This document shows positions 62,290 through 64,000 of a stretch of DNA of 64,000 bases, one piece after another. The translations under genes and the position numbers were made by a program. The number at the start of each line of letters is the position of its first letter. The stretch's first letter is position 1. Below the pieces are notes generated by a model. It was not told where the DNA came from and did not search any database. It worked only from the letters and a program-made list of their open reading frames with translations. Source of the stretch: Georgenia sp. M64 (GTDB lineage Bacteria; Actinomycetota; Actinomycetes; Actinomycetales; Actinomycetaceae); assembly GCF_038049925.1 (NCBI RefSeq), contig NZ_CP145809.1, positions 124,001-188,000 on the forward strand, given 5' to 3'.

Positions 62290-64000
62290 GTGCTCCACCT
62301 GCACCGTTCCGAGCGCGCGGACGCGCTCATCGCGCCGCTGGCCGCCGTGCTCACCGAGCCCCCCGAAGACGCCTTCGCGGCCGACGTCGTCGCGGTGCCC
62401 ACCCGTGGCGTCGAGCGCTGGGTCGCGCAGCGGCTGTCCCACCACCTCGGGGCCGGTGACGGTGAGGCCGGGATCTGCGCGAACGTCACGTTCGGCTCCC
62501 CGGCCCGTCTCGTCGCCGATGTCGTCACGGCCGCCGCGGGCGTCGACCCCGACGAGGACCCCTGGCGCACCGAGCGGCTCACCTGGCCCCTGCTCGAGGT
62601 CATCGACGCCTCCGCGGGCGAGCCGTGGTGCGCGGTCCTCGACCGGCACCTCGGCGCGGGTGAGGACGACGAGGTCCGTCACGGCCGGCGGCTCGCCCTC
62701 GCCCGTCACCTGGCTCGGCTGTTCGACTCCTACGCCGCGCAGCGGCCGGGCATGACCGGTGCCTGGGCCCGTGGGCTCGACGACGACGGCGCCGGCGCCG
62801 CCGTCCCGCCGGACCTCGCCTGGCAGCCCGAGCTGTGGCGCCGCCTGCGCGAGCGGATCGGTGTGCCGAGCCCGGGGGAGTACCTCCCCGACGCGCTGCT
62901 CGCCCTCACGGAGCGGCCGGCGTCCGTCGACCTCCCCGCGCGGCTGTCCGTCTTCGGCCCCACCCGGCTGCCCGAGGACCAGCTCCGCGTGCTCCGCGCC
63001 CTCGCCGTCCACCGCGACGTCCACCTCTGGCTCCCGCACCCCTCCCCGGCGCTGTGGGACCGCGTGGCCGCTGCCCCGCGCCCGGCCTCGCCCCGCCGCC
63101 GGGACCAGCGCACCCACGCTCACCACCCCCTCCTGGCGTCGATGGCCCGCGACGCCACCGAGCTCCAGCTGCGGCTCACCGCCGAGCCCGGCGGCGCCGT
63201 CGTCGAGCACCACCCCGCGTCCGCGCCCACCCACACCCTCCTCGGTGCGCTCCAGGAGCGCCTGCGCGCCGACGACCCCCGGCCCGGGCCGCACCGCCTC
63301 GCTGCCGACGACCGCAGCGTTCAGGTCCACGCCTGCCACGGCCGCGCCCGGCAGGTCGAGGTGCTCCGCGAGGTCCTCGCCGGCCTGTTCGCCGACGACC
63401 ACACCCTCGAGCCGCGCGACGTCGTCGTCATGAGCCCGGACATCGAGACGATCGCCCCGCTCGTCACCGCCACGTTCGGCCTCGCGGTGGACGAGCCGGC
63501 CGCCGGCCCGGCGGCCGAGCCCCACCCCGGGCAGCTCCTCCGCGTCCGGCTGGCCGACCGCTCGCCCAGCCACACCAACCCCCTCCTCGCCCTCCTTGCG
63601 GCGCTGCTCGCGCTGGCCGACGGTCGGGTGACCGTCTCCGAGGTGCTCGACCTCGCCGCCGGCGAGCCGGTCCGCCGCCGCTTCCGGTTCTCCGACGACG
63701 ACCTCGCGCGGGTCCGGGACTGGTCCGTCGAGACCGGCGTCCACTGGGGTGAGGACGGCGCGCGCCGGGCAAGGTTCGGCCTGCCCGACCTGCGCCAGGG
63801 CACCTGGGAGGTCGCCCTCGACCGGGTGCTCCTCGGCGCCGCGATGGCCGAGGAGGACCACCGCTTCGTCGGCCACGCCCTGCCGCTCGACGACGTCGAC
63901 AGCACCGACGTCGACCTCGCCGGCCGGCTCGCCGAGCTGCTCGACCGCCTCGCCGACGTCCTGCGCACCCTCGCCGGTCCGCACCCGCTCGGCACCTGGC
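62290..64000 (+). CDS. recC: RecC-like exodeoxyribonuclease V gamma subunit, N-terminal part (runs past the window)
   Basis: The open frame from GTG 62290 continues past the window end, giving 570 residues of a protein usually about twice that. LHLHRSERADALIAPLAAVL, the VAVPTRGVERWVAQRLSHHLG segment, ICANVTFGSPARLV, DPWRTERLTWPLLEVI, RLFDSYAAQRP, LPARLSVFGPTRLP and VHACHGRARQVEVLREVLAGLFADD match the RecC helicase-like N-terminus. With RecB and RecD it would repair double-strand breaks; those genes presumably follow. GGGAGGTGA lies five bases before the GTG. The last SARP-like linker residues are outside the window. Confidence 0.92.
   Translation, partial: MLHLHRSERADALIAPLAAVLTEPPEDAFAADVVAVPTRGVERWVAQRLSHHLGAGDGEAGICANVTFGSPARLVADVVTAAAGVDPDEDPWRTERLTWPLLEVIDASAGEPWCAVLDRHLGAGEDDEVRHGRRLALARHLARLFDSYAAQRPGMTGAWARGLDDDGAGAAVPPDLAWQPELWRRLRERIGVPSPGEYLPDALLALTERPASVDLPARLSVFGPTRLPEDQLRVLRALAVHRDVHLWLPHPSPALWDRVAAAPRPASPRRRDQRTHAHHPLLASMARDATELQLRLTAEPGGAVVEHHPASAPTHTLLGALQERLRADDPRPGPHRLAADDRSVQVHACHGRARQVEVLREVLAGLFADDHTLEPRDVVVMSPDIETIAPLVTATFGLAVDEPAAGPAAEPHPGQLLRVRLADRSPSHTNPLLALLAALLALADGRVTVSEVLDLAAGEPVRRRFRFSDDDLARVRDWSVETGVHWGEDGARRARFGLPDLRQGTWEVALDRVLLGAAMAEEDHRFVGHALPLDDVDSTDVDLAGRLAELLDRLADVLRTLAGPHPLGTW

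Overview
The window is very GC-rich DNA (about three quarters G+C by eye) with tightly packed genes, many GTG starts, 1-4 base start/stop overlaps, and several genes that appear to be transcribed without a leader. Gene content (SigK/RskA pair, SWIM-SNF2 helicase, RecC, cobalamin MetH, many LacI-family regulators, class I sugar ABC transport) fits a free-living Actinomycetes species, most likely order Micrococcales. The order is an inference from style and content; no rRNA or tRNA gene is present to confirm it.

Layout. 1-2051: the end of a sugar ABC permease and a GH13 alpha-glucosidase. 2116-9691: an L-rhamnose regulon (LacI repressor, mutarotase, isomerase, fused aldolase-dehydrogenase, kinase, second aldolase). 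Two promoters there each carry a TGAAnCGnTTCA operator. 9729-15106: a cassette of SDR, FAD dehydrogenase and SGNH hydrolase with a convergent LacI repressor; its substrate is unknown. 15219-17946: IclR regulator, KDPG aldolase and 2-keto-3-deoxygluconate kinase. 18147-21525: an overlapping operon of Gfo/Idh/MocA oxidoreductase, DUF993 protein and TIM-barrel isomerase, also of unknown pathway. The first 21 kb is thus a plant-polysaccharide sugar catabolism island.

21836-33169: a membrane-anchored protein with a PspA/IM30-like partner, membrane and SRPBCC proteins, a thioredoxin-reductase-like flavoprotein with an added N-terminal region, an ABC exporter, lipoproteins, a frameshifted Mut7-C gene, an MFS transporter and a Gly/Tyr/Gln-rich DUF4870 protein. 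33422-38506: PutA with a 20-bp palindromic operator and an adjacent FCD-type GntR regulator, then a TauE/SafE-type permease. 38645-46532: a large secreted subtilase, a hemerythrin-domain protein and MetH. 46710-50851: a DUF4234-like protein with an overlapping leader peptide, a lipoprotein-type penicillin-binding protein and an orphan Trp-rich protein, with a repeat-rich spacer between the last two. 50853-55528: on the minus strand, SigK and its anti-sigma RskA, a lipoprotein built of two near-identical helical halves, and two overlapping paralogous ferritin-like genes, one of which has lost most diiron ligands. 55703-64000: an EEP-family phosphatase/nuclease, a ThuA-like protein, a SWIM-SNF2 helicase, a HepT/MntA-type toxin-antitoxin pair whose antitoxin carries an HTH, a lipoprotein and the start of recC.

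The best candidates for undescribed biology are the SigK-associated lipoprotein and ferritin-pair locus and the two uncharacterised sugar cassettes (9853-14018 and 18243-21525). Short tandem repeats recur at gene 3' ends and in spacers throughout.
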